A stretch of DNA of 64,000 bases. Source: CAZJLP01 sp964546955 (GTDB taxonomy: Bacteria > Verrucomicrobiota > Verrucomicrobiia > Opitutales > Opitutaceae). The position numbers were made by a program, and so were the translations under genes. Within the stretch, counting starts at the first letter, position 1. Every line of letters starts with the position of its first letter. The notes beneath the pieces were generated by a model. That model saw only the letters and a list, made by a program, of their open reading frames with translations. It was not told the origin of the DNA and made no database searches. The stretch is taken from NCBI GenBank assembly GCA_964546955.1, contig CAZJLP010000005.1, positions 82,783 to 146,782 of the forward strand, read 5' to 3'. Below are positions 24,567-34,077 of the stretch, piece by piece.

Positions 24567-25967
24567 ATGATCCTTCACCACAGCGACGACCCCCGGCTTT
24601 GGAATCTCGAAGCCGAGCTTAGCCTTCTCGGTTTTCGGGGAGCGCCGGTGTCACGGCGCGAGGCGCTTCGCCTGGGCCTACTCGGTACCGCCAGTCTCCT
24701 GCTCGGCGATAGACCTTTTTCCTCCGCGATTGCTGCTCCAGCCGTGGTCCCAAACGCTCCGGCAAGGTCGGTGATCCAGATATGGTTGTGGGGCGGTCCA
24801 AGCCATCTGGACACGTTCGATCCAAAGCCGGACGCTGGCGCCGACTACTGCGGACCGTTGCGAGGCGTGCTCCCGACGAATGTTGCGGGGCTGCAGGTCG
24901 GCGAGCTCTTGCCGCTTCTGGCCAAACAGGCTGACAAGTATTCCCTCATTCGCGGAATGACTCACGGCGTAAATGCTCACGAGACCGCGTCGTACACCGT
25001 GCAAACGGGCCGACCTGCCGGCGGTCGAGATGTGTTCCCGGGAGTCGGCTCGGTCGTTTCGCTCTTCAAAGGCTACGATGGCGGATACAAGGGACTGCTT
25101 CCTCCTTACGTCGTGCTGACGGAATTGCAGGGTCGATTTTCCGAAGCCGGGTTTCTTGGTTCGCGCTACAAGCCGTTCGCCACCGGAGGAGACCCGAACG
25201 CGACACGGTTCATGGTCGAAGGCGTCGTGGCCCCGGGAATTTCCGACGAACGTCAAAACGCACGGCGGGAATTGCTGCATCGGCTCAATTCTCTGGAACA
25301 CGCGAACCGCGCAGGAGACCCGAGCCTGGCGGCCCTGGGTCAGTGCGAAGCCGAGGCTTACGAGATGATTCTTGGGGACGCCGGCCGGGTCTTCGATCTT
25401 TCCCAGGAAAGTAACGAGGTGCGCGATCGCTATGGGCGGACCACCTTCGGCCAGTCGTGTCTGATGGCGCGCCGACTGGTGGAGCGCGGGGTACCGTATG
25501 TGACCATCAACTACAAAGGATGGGATACGCACAAGCAGCATTTCCAAGCGATGCGGCGCAAGCTGCCCGAGTTCGACCGAGGGCTGGCCACGCTGCTGGC
25601 GGATCTCGCGGCCAGAGGGTTGCTGGAGAGCACGATTGTCTGGGCGGGCGGCGAGTTTGGACGCACCCCGAAAGTCCTGTGGGAGGCACCGTGGAATGGA
25701 GGCCGCGGTCACTGGGGAAAAGCCTATACGACGCTCGTCGCGGGTGGAGGGTTCAAAGGAGGCCGGGTCGTGGGCGCAACCGATCGCCGCGGCGAGGAGG
25801 TCATCGACCGACCTGTGCATCCCAGTCAACTGATCGGGGCCGTATATGAACGGCTCGGTATTTCCCCCGAAGCCAAACTCCCGCACCCCGAAGCCGCTGA
25901 CGTACGCGTAATCGGCGTTGAAAGCGGCCAGGAACCGGGCCGTGGGGTACTTGCCGACCTTGTCTGA
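24567..25967 (+). CDS. DUF1501 family protein (sulfatase-like fold), Tat-type leader
   Basis: A 466-residue protein with an N-terminal twin-arginine-like stretch (VSRREALRLGLLGTASLLLG) and the DUF1501 signature IQIWLWGGPSHLDTFDPKPD. Further family blocks are LIRGMTHGVNAHETASYTVQ, WDTHKQHFQAMRRKLPEFDR and VWAGGEFGRTPKV. The domain belongs to the alkaline-phosphatase/sulfatase superfamily. Paired with DUF1549/DUF1553 upstream and a PPC-domain protein 9 bp downstream, it forms a three-gene unit frequent in planctomycetes and verrucomicrobia. Confidence 0.9.
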   Translation: MILHHSDDPRLWNLEAELSLLGFRGAPVSRREALRLGLLGTASLLLGDRPFSSAIAAPAVVPNAPARSVIQIWLWGGPSHLDTFDPKPDAGADYCGPLRGVLPTNVAGLQVGELLPLLAKQADKYSLIRGMTHGVNAHETASYTVQTGRPAGGRDVFPGVGSVVSLFKGYDGGYKGLLPPYVVLTELQGRFSEAGFLGSRYKPFATGGDPNATRFMVEGVVAPGISDERQNARRELLHRLNSLEHANRAGDPSLAALGQCEAEAYEMILGDAGRVFDLSQESNEVRDRYGRTTFGQSCLMARRLVERGVPYVTINYKGWDTHKQHFQAMRRKLPEFDRGLATLLADLAARGLLESTIVWAGGEFGRTPKVLWEAPWNGGRGHWGKAYTTLVAGGGFKGGRVVGATDRRGEEVIDRPVHPSQLIGAVYERLGISPEAKLPHPEAADVRVIGVESGQEPGRGVLADLV

Positions 25968-25976
25968 CCTCCTGCC

Positions 25977-28298
25977 ATGCACACGAAATGTCGTCTGTGG
26001 GTTCTATTCGGGATCGTTGCCAGCTTTGCAGCGCCTGTGAGTTCGATTCGAGCGCAGCCATCGCGTTCCACACCGCGCCTCGGATTCGTCTATCCCGCGG
26101 GCGCGCAGCGTGGGACGAGCGTCAAAGTCGCGGTTGGCGGGCAAAATCTAGGAGGCGCGACTCGACTGATCGTATCGGGCGATGGCGTTACCGGAGCTGT
26201 CATCGACTACGACCGTCCTTTATTGCAAAAGGAAATCAACGCGCTTCGCGATAAATTGCAGAAATTGCAGGAGAAACGCGACGGTAACAAGCCCGAGGAC
26301 AAAGGCGGACTCACGCCAGCGGAGCGGACTCAGCTCGCCGAAATAAGGGAGAAACTGGCCGCACGTCCAAGTCGACCTGCCAATCCGGCTCTGGCTGAGA
26401 CGGTGAACATGGAGGTCGTTGTCCATCCGAATGCGAAAGCGGGGCGGCGGGAACTGCGCTTGCTCACATCTGCCGGTCTTTCCAATCCGATCGGTTTTTT
26501 CGTGGGAGAATTACCCGAGCGCACCGACGCGCCCGTCATAGCCACCACTCAGACCGGTTCGTCGTCACATGCGCGGGGGGTTCTGCCGCAGGCTCCGCGG
26601 CCAACCGTGTCGTCAGTGGCGGCTCTTCCGTGTAGCCTCAACGGTCAGATCTTGCCTGGGGAGGCAGACCGTTGGGTGTTTCACGCCAAGAAAGGGCAGC
26701 ACATCGTTATTGAGGCCAAAGCAAGAGGACTGAACCCGTATCTGGCGGATGCAGTGCCCGGCTGGTTTCAAGCTACCTTGGCTTTGTTTGATTCGAAGGG
26801 CAGGGAATTAGGCTATTCCGACGACGGCGATTTCGATCCGGATCCGATGCTTAACACGACGATCCCGGAAGACGGCGACTATCTTCTGGAAATCAAAGAT
26901 GCCCTCTATCGAGGTCGGGAAGATTTCGTTTATCGAATTTCCGTCGGCGAACTCCCATTTGTGAGCCACCTGTGGCCGCTGGGAGTCGGGGTGGGAGAGC
27001 GTGTTCATCTCGAAGTTGCTGGAGTGAACCTGCCCAAGACCGGGTATGACTTCGACGCTAGCGGCCGGAGTCCGGGGCTCTTTGAATTGCCGATCGTGGG
27101 TGCAGCCGAAAATACGAAGCGACTTCGATTTCTCGTCGATGCCTATCCCAGCATCGCTGAGAAGGAGTCCAATGGATCCAGCGAAAATGCGCAGCCGGCA
27201 ACTCTTCCCGTCGCGGTGAACGGCTGCATCGATACTCCCTTCGACCGCGATGCGATCCGTTTCGACGGAAGGCAGGGCGAGAGAATTGTCGTGGAAACCT
27301 ATGCGCGCCGCCTGGGATCTCCGCTGGATTCGGTGTTGGAGATCGTGGGTCCCGCCGGAAACCGCATTGCGGTTGTGGACGATACTGAAGACAGATCGCA
27401 GGGATGGCTGCCTCACCAGGCCGACTCCCAGTTGATTGCCAGTCTCCCTTCAGACGGAACATATGTCGTGCTTCTTTCCGATGCGCAAAGTCGAGGAGGA
27501 TCTGAGTATGGATACCGTCTGCAGATCCGTCGTCCCGCTCCAGACTTTCAACTGCGGGTGGTTCCCTCCACGCTCAATCTCCCTGCGGGGACGAGCACGA
27601 CGGTCGTTGTGCATGCCATACGCCGAGATGGATTTGCCGGCGAGATCGACCTGCGCCTGACGGATGTTGACGGAGCGTCCGGTTTAGAACTCGCGGGAGC
27701 GCGATTACCTCGAAACGCAGATCGCATTCGGCTCACATTGCGGGCTGGTCCGCAGACCGAAGGAATCGTCCGGCTCGCAATGGAGGGGACCGCAGTGGTG
27801 GAGGGGAAGAAGATCGTTCGGCGGGTTCTTCCAGCGGATGATGTGATGCAGGCCTTCGCGTATCACCATTTGGTCGAAGCGAGCGAATGGATCATTAACG
27901 TCGCCGGACGCGGACTGCCCTTGCGCGTCGCTCAGTCCGGCCGTTTGCAGCTGCCGCCGGGAGGCCTGGCCTATTTGCCCTTGGACAACGCTGCGCGTCG
28001 AAGCGAGGCAGGCCTGCGCTTTGAACTGAGCGATCCCCCGGAGGGCGTTTCGCTCAAGGGCATTGAGTACAGGCAGGGCAAGCCGGTCATTGTCTTTGCT
28101 TGCGATTCAGCGAAAGCGCAGCCGGGCCTGCAAGGCAACCTGATCGTGGTTGCGTACTCCGACCGGCTGTCGTCTGCCGGCGCGAAAGGCGGAAACGCGC
28201 CACGTCAACAGCGCAATAGCGTCGGCGTCCTGCCGGCGATTCCCTTCGAGATCGGCTCGGGCGGTACTCGTGCGAAAATGACAAAATCTGCGCAGTAA
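25977..28298 (+). CDS. Large exported protein with pre-peptidase C-terminal (PPC) domains
   Basis: A 773-residue secreted protein with a signal peptide (LWVLFGIVASFAAPVSSIRA). The N-terminus has an IPT-like fold (GFVYPAGAQRGTSVKVAVGG), a short coiled-coil-like segment (residues ~85-105, Lys/Glu-rich), then two PPC-type beta-sandwich modules (INGEADRWVFHAKKGQHIVI-like block near 220 and FDRDAIRFDGRQGERIVVET near 425). The C-terminal part is beta-rich and lacks catalytic motifs. It is the third gene of the DUF1549/DUF1501 unit. Probably a binding or scaffold protein in the periplasm or on the cell surface. Confidence 0.8.
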   Translation: MHTKCRLWVLFGIVASFAAPVSSIRAQPSRSTPRLGFVYPAGAQRGTSVKVAVGGQNLGGATRLIVSGDGVTGAVIDYDRPLLQKEINALRDKLQKLQEKRDGNKPEDKGGLTPAERTQLAEIREKLAARPSRPANPALAETVNMEVVVHPNAKAGRRELRLLTSAGLSNPIGFFVGELPERTDAPVIATTQTGSSSHARGVLPQAPRPTVSSVAALPCSLNGQILPGEADRWVFHAKKGQHIVIEAKARGLNPYLADAVPGWFQATLALFDSKGRELGYSDDGDFDPDPMLNTTIPEDGDYLLEIKDALYRGREDFVYRISVGELPFVSHLWPLGVGVGERVHLEVAGVNLPKTGYDFDASGRSPGLFELPIVGAAENTKRLRFLVDAYPSIAEKESNGSSENAQPATLPVAVNGCIDTPFDRDAIRFDGRQGERIVVETYARRLGSPLDSVLEIVGPAGNRIAVVDDTEDRSQGWLPHQADSQLIASLPSDGTYVVLLSDAQSRGGSEYGYRLQIRRPAPDFQLRVVPSTLNLPAGTSTTVVVHAIRRDGFAGEIDLRLTDVDGASGLELAGARLPRNADRIRLTLRAGPQTEGIVRLAMEGTAVVEGKKIVRRVLPADDVMQAFAYHHLVEASEWIINVAGRGLPLRVAQSGRLQLPPGGLAYLPLDNAARRSEAGLRFELSDPPEGVSLKGIEYRQGKPVIVFACDSAKAQPGLQGNLIVVAYSDRLSSAGAKGGNAPRQQRNSVGVLPAIPFEIGSGGTRAKMTKSAQ

Positions 28299-28396
28299 TC
28301 GAGCTTCCTTTGCCCGAAGCGCAAAAGCAGCGTCACGGTGGCATCCAAACCTATCGGATCGGACTAGCGCTGCTTGTTGGCGGCGAGTGCGGTCGG

Positions 28397-29872
28397 ATGC
28401 TTCTGATTATGTCACATCCCGAAATCATTCAGGGCGGCATGGGCGTCGCCGTATCGAACTGGCGGCTCGCACGCGCCGTCGCCCAACTTGGACAGCTCGG
28501 CGTGGTGTCAGGAAGTCTCCTTGCTGCCGTCTTAGTCCGCCGGCTTCAAGACGGAGATCCGGACGCGAGTATGCGTCAGGCGCTCGAACATTTTCCCGTC
28601 TCAGGCGTGTCGGCGCGGATACTCGAGGAGTATTTCGTGCCGGGAGGCATCCCCAAAAACCGCCCCTACAAGCTGGCAGCGATGCCAACCCTCGTGCCCA
28701 ATCGCGCGCTCGAAGAAGTGACTGTCGCGGCGAATTTCGTTGAGGTCTTTTTAGCCAAGCGAGGCCATCAGGGTAAAGTTGGCATCAATCTACTGGAAAA
28801 GATCCAGCTCGCCACACTTCCATCACTCTATGGCGCAATGCTCGCAGGCGTCGATTACGTGTTGATGGGCGCCGGCATACCTCGAACCATCCCCGGCGTG
28901 TTGGATGGACTTGCGCGAGGCGACGGTATGACGCTTCGGGTGGATGTCAGTGGAGCAATTTCGCAGAAAAGCTATTTTGCTTCGTTCGACCCGGAGGAGT
29001 TCCTCAAAAAAAGCCCGCCTCCGTTAAAACGGCCGCATTTCCTGGCCATCGTTTCGTCGGCGACACTGGCTACATCGCTGTTGCGAAAGTCCAACGGCGA
29101 GATAGACGGTTTTGTGGTCGAAAGTTCCAGCGCGGGGGGGCACAACGCTCCACCGCGGGGAGCCGCTCAACTGAGCGAAAGGGGGGAACCGGTGTATGGA
29201 ATTCGTGATGTGCCAGACCTTGAAACGATCCGCGCGCTCGGGAAACCGTTTTGGCTTGCCGGCTCGTTTGGACGCCCAGGCAAACTGAACGACGCGCGTC
29301 GTCTTGGAGCGCGTGGCATCCAGGTGGGCACGGCCTTCGCTTTCTGCGAGGAGTCGGGGCTCTCGGCGGGCGTGAAACAGAGTGCACTCGAAAAAATTCT
29401 CGAGGGAAAGGCGATTGTCTTCACTGATCCGTTAGCATCGGCGACGGGGTTTCCGTTCAAAGTTCTACAGTTGGATGGCACGCTCTCCGACAAGACGGCG
29501 TATGAGAAAAGGCCGCGGATTTGCGACTTGGGCTACCTTAGAGAACCCTGGGAGCGAAAAGACGGAAGCATTGGATATCGCTGTGCTGGAGAGCCAATAG
29601 ACGATTTTCTTTCCAAGGGAGGATTACTGGCTCAAACAGTCGGCAGAAAGTGCCTCTGCAATGGACTCCTGGGTACGATCGGGCTGGGGCAACGCCGTCA
29701 GGGTGGCCTGATTGAGTTGCCGTTAGTGACCGCGGGTGGTGACGTCGCGCACTGCGCCGATCTGCTGCAGGCTGGCGCCAAAAGCTATTCGGCAGCGGAC
29801 GTGATGCAATCGCTGCTTCGAGAAGATCAACGGGGTGAATCGAAACGGGCGAATCGAGAAACGAGAGTTTAG
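28397..29872 (+). CDS. Nitronate monooxygenase/2-nitropropane dioxygenase-family flavoprotein
   Basis: About 490 residues when started at the ATG at 28397 (28409 is equally possible; the frame's TTG further upstream is unlikely). FMN-binding TIM-barrel features: HPEIIQGGMGVAVSNWRLAR, GVDYVLMGAGIPRTIPGVLD, VVESSSAGGHNAPP with the family histidine, and GARGIQVGTAFAFCEESGLS. The C-terminal ~130 residues extend beyond a minimal NMO (AGEPIDDFLSKGGLLAQTVG, ADLLQAGAKSYSAADVMQSL). Substrate unknown. The stop overlaps the convergent Usp gene by 4 bp. Confidence 0.82.
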   Translation: MLLIMSHPEIIQGGMGVAVSNWRLARAVAQLGQLGVVSGSLLAAVLVRRLQDGDPDASMRQALEHFPVSGVSARILEEYFVPGGIPKNRPYKLAAMPTLVPNRALEEVTVAANFVEVFLAKRGHQGKVGINLLEKIQLATLPSLYGAMLAGVDYVLMGAGIPRTIPGVLDGLARGDGMTLRVDVSGAISQKSYFASFDPEEFLKKSPPPLKRPHFLAIVSSATLATSLLRKSNGEIDGFVVESSSAGGHNAPPRGAAQLSERGEPVYGIRDVPDLETIRALGKPFWLAGSFGRPGKLNDARRLGARGIQVGTAFAFCEESGLSAGVKQSALEKILEGKAIVFTDPLASATGFPFKVLQLDGTLSDKTAYEKRPRICDLGYLREPWERKDGSIGYRCAGEPIDDFLSKGGLLAQTVGRKCLCNGLLGTIGLGQRRQGGLIELPLVTAGGDVAHCADLLQAGAKSYSAADVMQSLLREDQRGESKRANRETRV

Positions 29873-30360
29873 TCCACCAACGTCTCAACATGAAGGAAGT
29901 TTCTGCGTCTCTTGCGAATCGCCTCCTTGTCTGCCGGGACGATGGTCACTGCGCAGGGAGAGGCTTTTAGCACGGCGTTCGTGGTCGATCCGACGATGAA
30001 GTCGTACATCGCGGAATGTCCGTGGGATCCCATGACGATCAAGTCGGTGTCGAACTCTCCCGCGTAGTGCACGATTTGTAAGGCAACCGAGCCGCGTCCC
30101 ATCTGGTATTCGGCCGCGATTCCATTGTCCTTCGCCATCAGCGTCACGGCTCGCAGCAGTAGCCGTGCCCGCTCCTCTTTCTCCGTTAGCGCCTTGCCAA
30201 CCTCCGCTGAGGTCGAACGCAAACCATCGATGGAGGGGGTCGGATAGACGATGTAGAGAAAGATCAACTTCGCATTCCGATCCTTTGCCAGCGAGATGGC
30301 TGTCCGGATCGTCTTTTCAGTGACGTCCGAAAAATCGATGGGAACAAGGAATGTGTTCAT
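29869..30360 (-). CDS. Universal stress protein (UspA family), ATP-binding type
   Basis: A 163-residue single-domain Usp. It opens MNTFLVPIDFSDVTEKTIRT and has the ATP-binding pattern G-x2-G-x9-G-S intact in IVMGSHGHSAMYDFIVGSTT, so nucleotide binding is likely. It lies 27 bp downstream of a second Usp and is probably cotranscribed with it and with the acetyltransferase and pyrophosphatase upstream. Confidence 0.92.
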   Translation of the reverse strand: MNTFLVPIDFSDVTEKTIRTAISLAKDRNAKLIFLYIVYPTPSIDGLRSTSAEVGKALTEKEERARLLLRAVTLMAKDNGIAAEYQMGRGSVALQIVHYAGEFDTDLIVMGSHGHSAMYDFIVGSTTNAVLKASPCAVTIVPADKEAIRKRRRNFLHVETLVD

Positions 30361-30387
30361 GAGTGAGTTTGCAGGATGCCAATGGCC

Positions 30388-30849
30388 TCAGATAGCGGCG
30401 GATTCGGTTTCACGGAGCGATCCACGGCGCGGTTCGTTACCGGAGTCATACGGGACGAGAACAAGCGGGCAGTGGGCATTCTTCAGCACCTGTTTGAACG
30501 TTTCCCCCACCGTGGCCCCATTGATGGCGTCATAGTGGTGGGAACCCATGACGATCAGATCGGCGCCGGTCGCTTTGGCTTCCTTCAAGATTTGGTCCAC
30601 CGCTGCGCCGCGCGAGACCCTCGCGTTCGCGATGATGCCTTGGTCACGCGCTTTCCTGACGATACCACGCATTCGTGCCTCGGCATACGCGTCGGCAACT
30701 TCTGACTCCTTGCTCTCGGCGGGGGCGACGACGTTTCGCACATGGAGGAAAACCACGTTGACGTGTATGTCTTGGACTAGGGCGAGCGCGGCCGCCGCGG
30801 TCTTTTCGGATATGGGCGAGAAGTCGAGCGGAACAAGGATGGTTTTCAT
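30388..30849 (-). CDS. Universal stress protein (UspA family), degenerate ATP motif
   Basis: A 153-residue Usp starting MKTILVPLDFSPISEKTAAA. The nucleotide motif is altered: IVMGSHHYDAINGATVGETF lacks the second glycine (GSHH) and the GS/GT ending (GET), so ATP binding is doubtful, unlike the neighbour at 29869. Such non-ATP Usps occur. Located between the first Usp (27 bp) and the GNAT gene (86 bp), same strand. Confidence 0.9.
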   Translation of the reverse strand: MKTILVPLDFSPISEKTAAAALALVQDIHVNVVFLHVRNVVAPAESKESEVADAYAEARMRGIVRKARDQGIIANARVSRGAAVDQILKEAKATGADLIVMGSHHYDAINGATVGETFKQVLKNAHCPLVLVPYDSGNEPRRGSLRETESAAI

Positions 30850-30935
30850 GGTGCAATCCTATACGCAAGGCCGGTCGGCGGCTGCGCGCCCGTTGCCATT
30901 GAATGGGCGTAAATTGCCGGGGAGCGCGGTCGCGG

Positions 30936-31499
30936 CTAGCGAAGTCCGGCGTGGCCTGCCGATTCGACGCAGTCTTCGGCTGGGCGACGGCGATCTTCTT
31001 CGAGAATTGCATCTACTCGCATGTAGTAGTTCACCGCTCCCGTCCCCACTACGAAGGTGAAGCGCTGTGCAAAACGTGCCGCCAGATCCCGCATTGCGAA
31101 GTTGTCATGTAGAACGTAGGCCCGGATGGTCGTTATGCCCTTCGATTGCGCGATACTGGCCAATTCAAACAGAAGACGTTTGGCAAAACCCAATCGGCGC
31201 TTCGATTCGCGCACTACGATGCCGAGTTCGGCGGTGACGTTGTCGACTTCCGTATAGTAGCGTCCAATGGCGTGAAGAACCTCGTCGGACCCGACGCGCT
31301 CGAATACGCCGAGGGCAATGTTTCGCACCTGATCGACGCCCACGAGTTGGGCGGCGTGTTCATGCGTCATGTCGTTCAACGGATATCCATAGCGGAGGTA
31401 CACGGTATCGGGCGTGTGGGAGTGAAAAAAGTCGAGCAGACGTTGGTCGTCCGCGGACGAAAGGGGACGAACCAGGTGATTGGGCGGTAGGCGTTTCAT
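30936..31499 (-). CDS. GNAT-family N-acetyltransferase
   Basis: A 187-residue GNAT protein. The sequence MKRLPPNHLVRPLSSADDQR, LLDFFHSHTPDTVYLRYGYP resembles the acetyltransferase domain attached to ADP-forming acyl-CoA synthetases and of protein acetyltransferase Pat. The acetyl-CoA loop is ESKRRLGFAKRLLFELASIA, and the last strand holds GTGAVNYYMRVD. A role in lysine acetylation of metabolic enzymes would fit the placement among stress proteins, but the substrate is not shown. The gene is 24 bp downstream of hppA's stop and is read in the same direction. Confidence 0.82.
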   Translation of the reverse strand: MKRLPPNHLVRPLSSADDQRLLDFFHSHTPDTVYLRYGYPLNDMTHEHAAQLVGVDQVRNIALGVFERVGSDEVLHAIGRYYTEVDNVTAELGIVVRESKRRLGFAKRLLFELASIAQSKGITTIRAYVLHDNFAMRDLAARFAQRFTFVVGTGAVNYYMRVDAILEEDRRRPAEDCVESAGHAGLR

Positions 31500-31523
31500 A
31501 AAGGGGTGTGATTTGCACGGGTC

Positions 31524-34058
31524 TTAATTAAGTTCTTGGTCCATTTGTTTCATTTCAGGTGTTTCCCGTTTGCTTTGCCAAAGGGCCCAACCGACTGCGC
31601 CCGCGCAAATGAGGGTGACGACAATTCCGATTGCGGGTCCCCCGGTCGAACGCGGATCGAGGAGATTGTGGTCAATCACGATGCCGAGCGTAAGGAGACT
31701 GACCATGTTCATCACTTTGATCAGCGGATTGATGGCCGGCCCGGCCGTGTCTTTCAGTGGGTCGCCGACCGTATCTCCGGTGACGGCCGCCTTGTGTGCT
31801 TCGGAACCTTTGCCGCCGTAGTGTCCGTCCTCGATCAATTTTTTCGCGTTGTCCCACGCTCCGCCAGCGTTCGCCATAAAAACCGCGAGCAATTGTCCGG
31901 AAAGAATCGTGCCGGCGAGGAATCCTCCGAGCGCCTGGGTGCCGAGTAAAAAGCCGACCAGAATCGGCGTCAAAATGGCCAAGAATCCCGGACCGATCAA
32001 CTCCTGCTGAGCGGTGGCGGTGCAGATGCCGACCACGCGGCCGTAGTCCGGCTTCTTTGCACCGCTCCAGATCTCCTGGTCGCGGAATTGCGCTCTGCAC
32101 TCTTTGACGATCAGGAACGCGGCGCGGCCCACCGCGCGAATCAACATCGAGCTAAAGAGGAAGGGCACCGCGCCGCCGAGAAGAAACCCAATGAAAACGA
32201 TCGGGTGGGCGACCGTCAGTTTTCCCGCCTCGGCCAGGTATTGCGCGGACGTCATTTCGCTGATTTTGTCCTCGCTGCCGACGGCGATTACCGCGATGAA
32301 GCTTGCGAACAAGGATACCGCCGCGATGACGGCCGAGCCGATCGCAATCCCTTTCGTTTCGGCCTTGGTCGTGTTTCCCACCGCGTCGAGGTCAGCCAGG
32401 ATCTGCCGTGCGCGCCGATAGCTTCCCTTTTCGCGGCGCTCCATTTCTTCCGCCTCATAACCCATCTCGCCGATCCCGTTTGCGTTGTCGGCCACGGGGC
32501 CGAAAACATCCATCGAAATGGTGTTCCCTGTGAGAGTCAGCATGCCGATGCCGGTCATTGCGACTCCGTAGGCAACGAAGAGCGGCGGCGTGCCGAGATA
32601 GCACAGGTACGAGAGGAAGATAGCCACCGCGATCACGAAGACGGAGGCAACGGTGCTTTCGTAACCGACGGCGAAACCTTGAATGATGTTGGTCGCATGC
32701 CCTGTCTGGCAGCTTTTGGCCAGGCCCCGCACTGGAGCATGGGAGGTATGGGTGAAATAGCTGGTCACCTTGTTGAGCGCGATCGCCAAGACGACGCCGA
32801 TCAGGCAGGTGAGGACAGGCCGCATATCTGTGTTGGGCAATCCGAACGTAGCCCACCAAGGCAACGAGGAAGGATCCCCTCCGGGGAAACCAGCCTTGGC
32901 CATCGGATTTGCGGCAAGGTAGGTGGAATCGAAGCGAAGATAGAACGCGCCGAGGATGAAGAAGCCGAGGACAGAAATGGCCGAGCCGATCCAGAAGCCA
33001 TTGTGGACGCTGCGAAGGGCGGTGTCCGAAGTGTCCTTTGCCCCGGCCTTGACGGTGTACGTGCTGATGATCGATCCGAGCACCCCGATGCCGCGAACCA
33101 GCAGAGGAAAGATGACGCCGATATGGCCGAAACTCGCCAGGCCGAGGATCATGGCGGCGACGATAGTGACTTCGTAGCTCTCGAAGATATCGGCGGCCAT
33201 GCCGGCGCAATCGCCAACATTGTCACCGACATTGTCCGCAATGGTGGCGGCATTGCGCGGATCGTCTTCGGGGATATTTCTCTCGATTTTTCCCACGAGG
33301 TCCGCGCCCACGTCGGCGGCCTTCGTGTAAATGCCGCCACCCACGCGCATGAACAGCGCTAGCAATGTGCCGCCAAAGCCAAATCCAAGCAGGGCTTCGT
33401 AGGCTTGTTCTCCATACGCCAAAAAAATGACGGTTCCGCCGAGCAGTCCCAAGCCGTCGGTCAACATGCCCGTCACGGTTCCCGTGCGATAGCCAAGTTG
33501 CATCGCCTCGCCATAAGACCGGGTCGCGGCGGCCGCCACGCGCAGATTCCCGGTCGTCGCGAGCCTCATGCCGACAAAGCCAACGGTCCAACTGAAGAGC
33601 GACCCAAGGAGAAAGGCTCCCGCGCGGCCGAACTGGAAGGCCGAGTCGTGGCCTTGGGTCGTGAAGAAGAGGATGACGGTGATCAGGATGATCAATGGAC
33701 CGATTTTCCGAAACTGCGCCGACATATACGCGTTTGCTCCTTCCCGGACGGCGGACGCCACCGCCTGCATTCGGTGCGTGCCGGAGTCCGCGCGTTTTAT
33801 CTGCAGGGCAAGCATCCAGGCGTAGAGGAGCCCGGCGATGGCGACTCCGAGAACCACGAGAAGAGCCGTAATCTCGAGGGCGGTATACTTGGGATCGTTG
33901 AAAAGTTTGAAGTACTCGAAGCCTCGGGCTGGCGGCGCGCCCGGGACCGCCCCCAGATGCGATTGCGCATAGAATGCCGCCGGGAAAAATGCGGCAAGGC
34001 ACCATAGGTACATTCGCGGCAGACGGCGGCGAAAAGACTTGGAGGGGACGAGGGACAT
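31524..34058 (-). CDS. hppA: Membrane-bound H+-translocating pyrophosphatase, K+-independent
   Basis: An 844-residue integral membrane protein with about 16 TMs that couples PPi hydrolysis to H+ export. The catalytic block reads DVGADLVGKIERNIPEDDPR and NAATIADNVGDNVGDCAGMA; a second conserved region is GDTVGDPLKDTAGPAINPLI. The K+-dependence motif is GNTTKAETKG, with Lys and Thr at the positions that are Ala and Gly in K+-dependent enzymes, so this is predicted to be the K+-independent H+ pump. Length is larger than the ~700 residue norm, owing to an extended N-terminus (residues 1-50, with a hydrophobic segment YLWCLAAFFPAAFYA). It lies upstream of GNAT and two Usps on the same strand. Confidence 0.96.
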   Translation of the reverse strand: MSLVPSKSFRRRLPRMYLWCLAAFFPAAFYAQSHLGAVPGAPPARGFEYFKLFNDPKYTALEITALLVVLGVAIAGLLYAWMLALQIKRADSGTHRMQAVASAVREGANAYMSAQFRKIGPLIILITVILFFTTQGHDSAFQFGRAGAFLLGSLFSWTVGFVGMRLATTGNLRVAAAATRSYGEAMQLGYRTGTVTGMLTDGLGLLGGTVIFLAYGEQAYEALLGFGFGGTLLALFMRVGGGIYTKAADVGADLVGKIERNIPEDDPRNAATIADNVGDNVGDCAGMAADIFESYEVTIVAAMILGLASFGHIGVIFPLLVRGIGVLGSIISTYTVKAGAKDTSDTALRSVHNGFWIGSAISVLGFFILGAFYLRFDSTYLAANPMAKAGFPGGDPSSLPWWATFGLPNTDMRPVLTCLIGVVLAIALNKVTSYFTHTSHAPVRGLAKSCQTGHATNIIQGFAVGYESTVASVFVIAVAIFLSYLCYLGTPPLFVAYGVAMTGIGMLTLTGNTISMDVFGPVADNANGIGEMGYEAEEMERREKGSYRRARQILADLDAVGNTTKAETKGIAIGSAVIAAVSLFASFIAVIAVGSEDKISEMTSAQYLAEAGKLTVAHPIVFIGFLLGGAVPFLFSSMLIRAVGRAAFLIVKECRAQFRDQEIWSGAKKPDYGRVVGICTATAQQELIGPGFLAILTPILVGFLLGTQALGGFLAGTILSGQLLAVFMANAGGAWDNAKKLIEDGHYGGKGSEAHKAAVTGDTVGDPLKDTAGPAINPLIKVMNMVSLLTLGIVIDHNLLDPRSTGGPAIGIVVTLICAGAVGWALWQSKRETPEMKQMDQELN

Positions 34059-34077
34059 AAAACGTGGCAGGGATCGA

